From Paraherbaspirillum soli (lineage in GTDB: Bacteria > Pseudomonadota > Gammaproteobacteria > Burkholderiales > Burkholderiaceae_D): DNA of 14,538 nt. The translations under genes were made by a program, and so were the position numbers. The notes below the pieces were generated by a model. That model was given only the letters and a program-made list of their open reading frames with translations, did no database searches and was not told where the DNA came from. This document shows positions 13,961-14,538 of the stretch, in pieces; within the stretch, counting starts at the first letter, position 1, and each line of letters opens with the position of its first letter. The stretch covers positions 1 through 14,538 of the forward strand of contig NZ_JBHSMT010000002.1 of assembly GCF_042654985.1 (NCBI RefSeq), in the 5' to 3' direction.

Positions 13961-14056
13961 GTAGGGCGGAAAAGCGCAACGCCTTCCGCCGTTTTGGATG
14001 CGTCAACCATATGCGGCACATCCGACGGCGGATAACGCTACGCTCATCCGCCCTAC
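13961..14056. repeat. 96-bp palindromic intergenic repeat, right copy
   Basis: This copy has the same length and orientation as 13537-13632 and differs at 9 positions, several of them in the loop. It has the same GTAGGGCGGA/TCCGCCCTAC ends. On the minus strand its first bases (GTAGGG) supply the TAG stop codon of the small gene at 14053-14313. The hairpin then follows directly and could end that transcript. Confidence 0.85.
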
Positions 14057-14313
14057 GATTTGCGCGCTTGCACCAGCTCCCATTGTTCGCGCATCACATC
14101 GAACATATTGCGGCGGTCGCCGGCCATCTCGATGGCGGTTTTGCCGAGGTCGTAGACCACCTCTTTGTCTTTGGATAGATCGCGCATCGCGCACAAGAAG
14201 GTGCGCATTTCATCCAGGCAGATCATGGCCAGACGGGCGGACTCGATTGCTTCATCGAGGTAGTCGTTGGGTGGAGAAATCAGGGTGTTGTGGGGTTTTT
14301 TTGCGTGGGTCAT
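14053..14313 (-). CDS. Small uncharacterised helical protein (86 aa)
   Basis: I do not recognise this family. The product is 86 residues, with a short polar N-terminus (M-T-H-A-K-K-P) and P-P-N-D-Y-L, followed by three predicted helices: D-E-A-I-E-S-A-R-L-A-M-I-C-L-D-E-M, F-L-C-A-M-R-D-L and T-A-I-E-M-A-G-D-R-R-N-M-F-D-V-M-R-E-Q-W-E. There is no signal peptide or membrane segment, so it is probably cytoplasmic. The ATG at 14313 has a strong AAGGAG 6 bp upstream, which argues for a real gene; the frame is open to 14358 without another ATG-plus-RBS. Its stop codon TAG lies in the terminal bases of the 96-bp palindromic repeat, so the original C-terminus may have been altered by the insertion. 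Confidence 0.6.
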   Translation of the reverse strand: MTHAKKPHNTLISPPNDYLDEAIESARLAMICLDEMRTFLCAMRDLSKDKEVVYDLGKTAIEMAGDRRNMFDVMREQWELVQARKS

Positions 14314-14360
14314 GCGGGCTCCTTGTGTGGTTGGGGGGATTGAGCCGCGCTGTGCCAAAA

Positions 14361-14485
14361 CGGGAGGGCGGCAGATGGCAAGGTTAGCGAACCGGCTCTA
14401 ATCTAAACCCCCGCCGGCAGCCCGAAGGCTCCCTACCATCGCCGCCGTGTGTCAAGAACGCAAAAGCCGAAGTATCGGCCGCTGC
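14361..14485 (+). ncRNA. Candidate structured RNA resembling phage C4/P4-CI antisense RNA
   Basis: An outer stem pairs GGCGGCAGATGG (14367-14378) with CCATCGCCGCC (14436-14446), 11 bp with one bulge. It encloses GGTT-AGCG-AACC (14382-14393) and AGCC-CGAA-GGCT (14419-14430). CCGGC (14392-14396) can alternatively pair with GCCGG (14413-14417), and GGGAG (14362-14366) with CTCCC (14429-14433). A further hairpin GCCGA-AGTA-TCGGC follows at 14466-14479. From memory this layout and the GGTTAGCGAACC loop recall the C4 antisense RNAs that control phage P1/P7 antirepressor and P4 immunity. The strand and family assignment are inference. Confidence 0.4.
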
Positions 14486-14501
14486 GATGCTTTATTGAAG
14501 A

Positions 14502-14516
14502 TGAGGGTCGGCCCCT
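14502..14516. repeat. Short hairpin near the right edge
   Basis: GAGGG-TCGGC-CCCTC forms a 5-bp stem with a 5-base loop downstream of the candidate RNA. No T-tract follows. It could be part of the same regulatory region, but the window ends 22 bp later. Confidence 0.35.
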
Positions 14517-14538
14517 CGTGATCGGCGTGCAGGCGCAG

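Noticed and set aside
13472..14021. Several 60-150 codon open frames through the intergenic repeats on both strands
   Set aside because: They read through palindromes and inverted repeats, have skewed composition and lack ribosome-binding sites; repeat-derived spurious frames.
14335..14356. Sigma-54-like TGGCAC element upstream of the small minus-strand gene
   Set aside because: The -12 GC is not at the required spacing from the -24 GG, so the match does not hold.
13998..14387. 129-codon plus-strand open frame near the right end
   Set aside because: Arg/Gly/Cys-rich with no domain, starts inside the 96-bp repeat and opposes a small gene with a good ribosome-binding site.

Overview
The window looks like a chromosome segment of a betaproteobacterium, most likely Oxalobacteraceae (Herbaspirillum/Collimonas/Janthinobacterium-like). 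I infer this from the moderately high GC content, the domain mix (VgrG, DUF4123, DUF3304 and DUF2235 together) and the style of the intergenic palindromes. No rRNA or tRNA gene is present to confirm it.

Positions 1-6267, plus strand: a type VI secretion (T6SS) effector cassette. It runs from the 3' end of a vgrG, through a DUF4123 adaptor, four tandem paralogous DUF3304-type lipoproteins (candidate immunity proteins) and a DUF2235/Tle1-type phospholipase effector, to a DotU/TssL-like inner-membrane protein. Most junctions are ATGA or TAATG overlaps, so this is one tightly coupled transcript. The lipoprotein array is the most dynamic part. Copies 2-4 are each preceded by a short in-frame leader that resembles the first codons of the effector gene. 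The four copies are mosaics of one another, copy 1 has a frameshifted tail, and copy 3 carries a 33-bp deletion between 7-bp direct repeats.

Positions 6309-13386, minus strand: one compact operon transcribed as exbD - tonB - TonB-dependent receptor - exbB - 5'-nucleotidase-type metallophosphatase - exported two-HKD phospholipase-D-superfamily protein resembling the PLD3/PLD4 nuclease branch. A complete energised outer-membrane uptake system is thus joined to two exported phosphoesterases. My inference is a nucleic-acid, nucleotide or phosphate-ester scavenging system; the ligand is unproven. A possible promoter with a dyad in its spacer lies about 90 bp upstream of exbD.

Positions 13387-14056: gene-free and full of structure. 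Two 96-bp palindromic repeats (about 91% identical) flank, at exactly 11 bp on each side, a 306-bp element with imperfect 21-bp terminal inverted repeats and nested hairpins. It looks like a composite MITE/REP-like insertion. The right-hand repeat supplies the stop codon of a small uncharacterised helical protein gene (minus strand, 14053-14313).

Positions 14314-14538: no convincing gene. The stretch can fold into a stem enclosing two tetraloop hairpins, followed by further hairpins. It reminds me of the C4/P4-CI class of phage antisense immunity RNAs, so a prophage or prophage remnant may begin just beyond the right edge.
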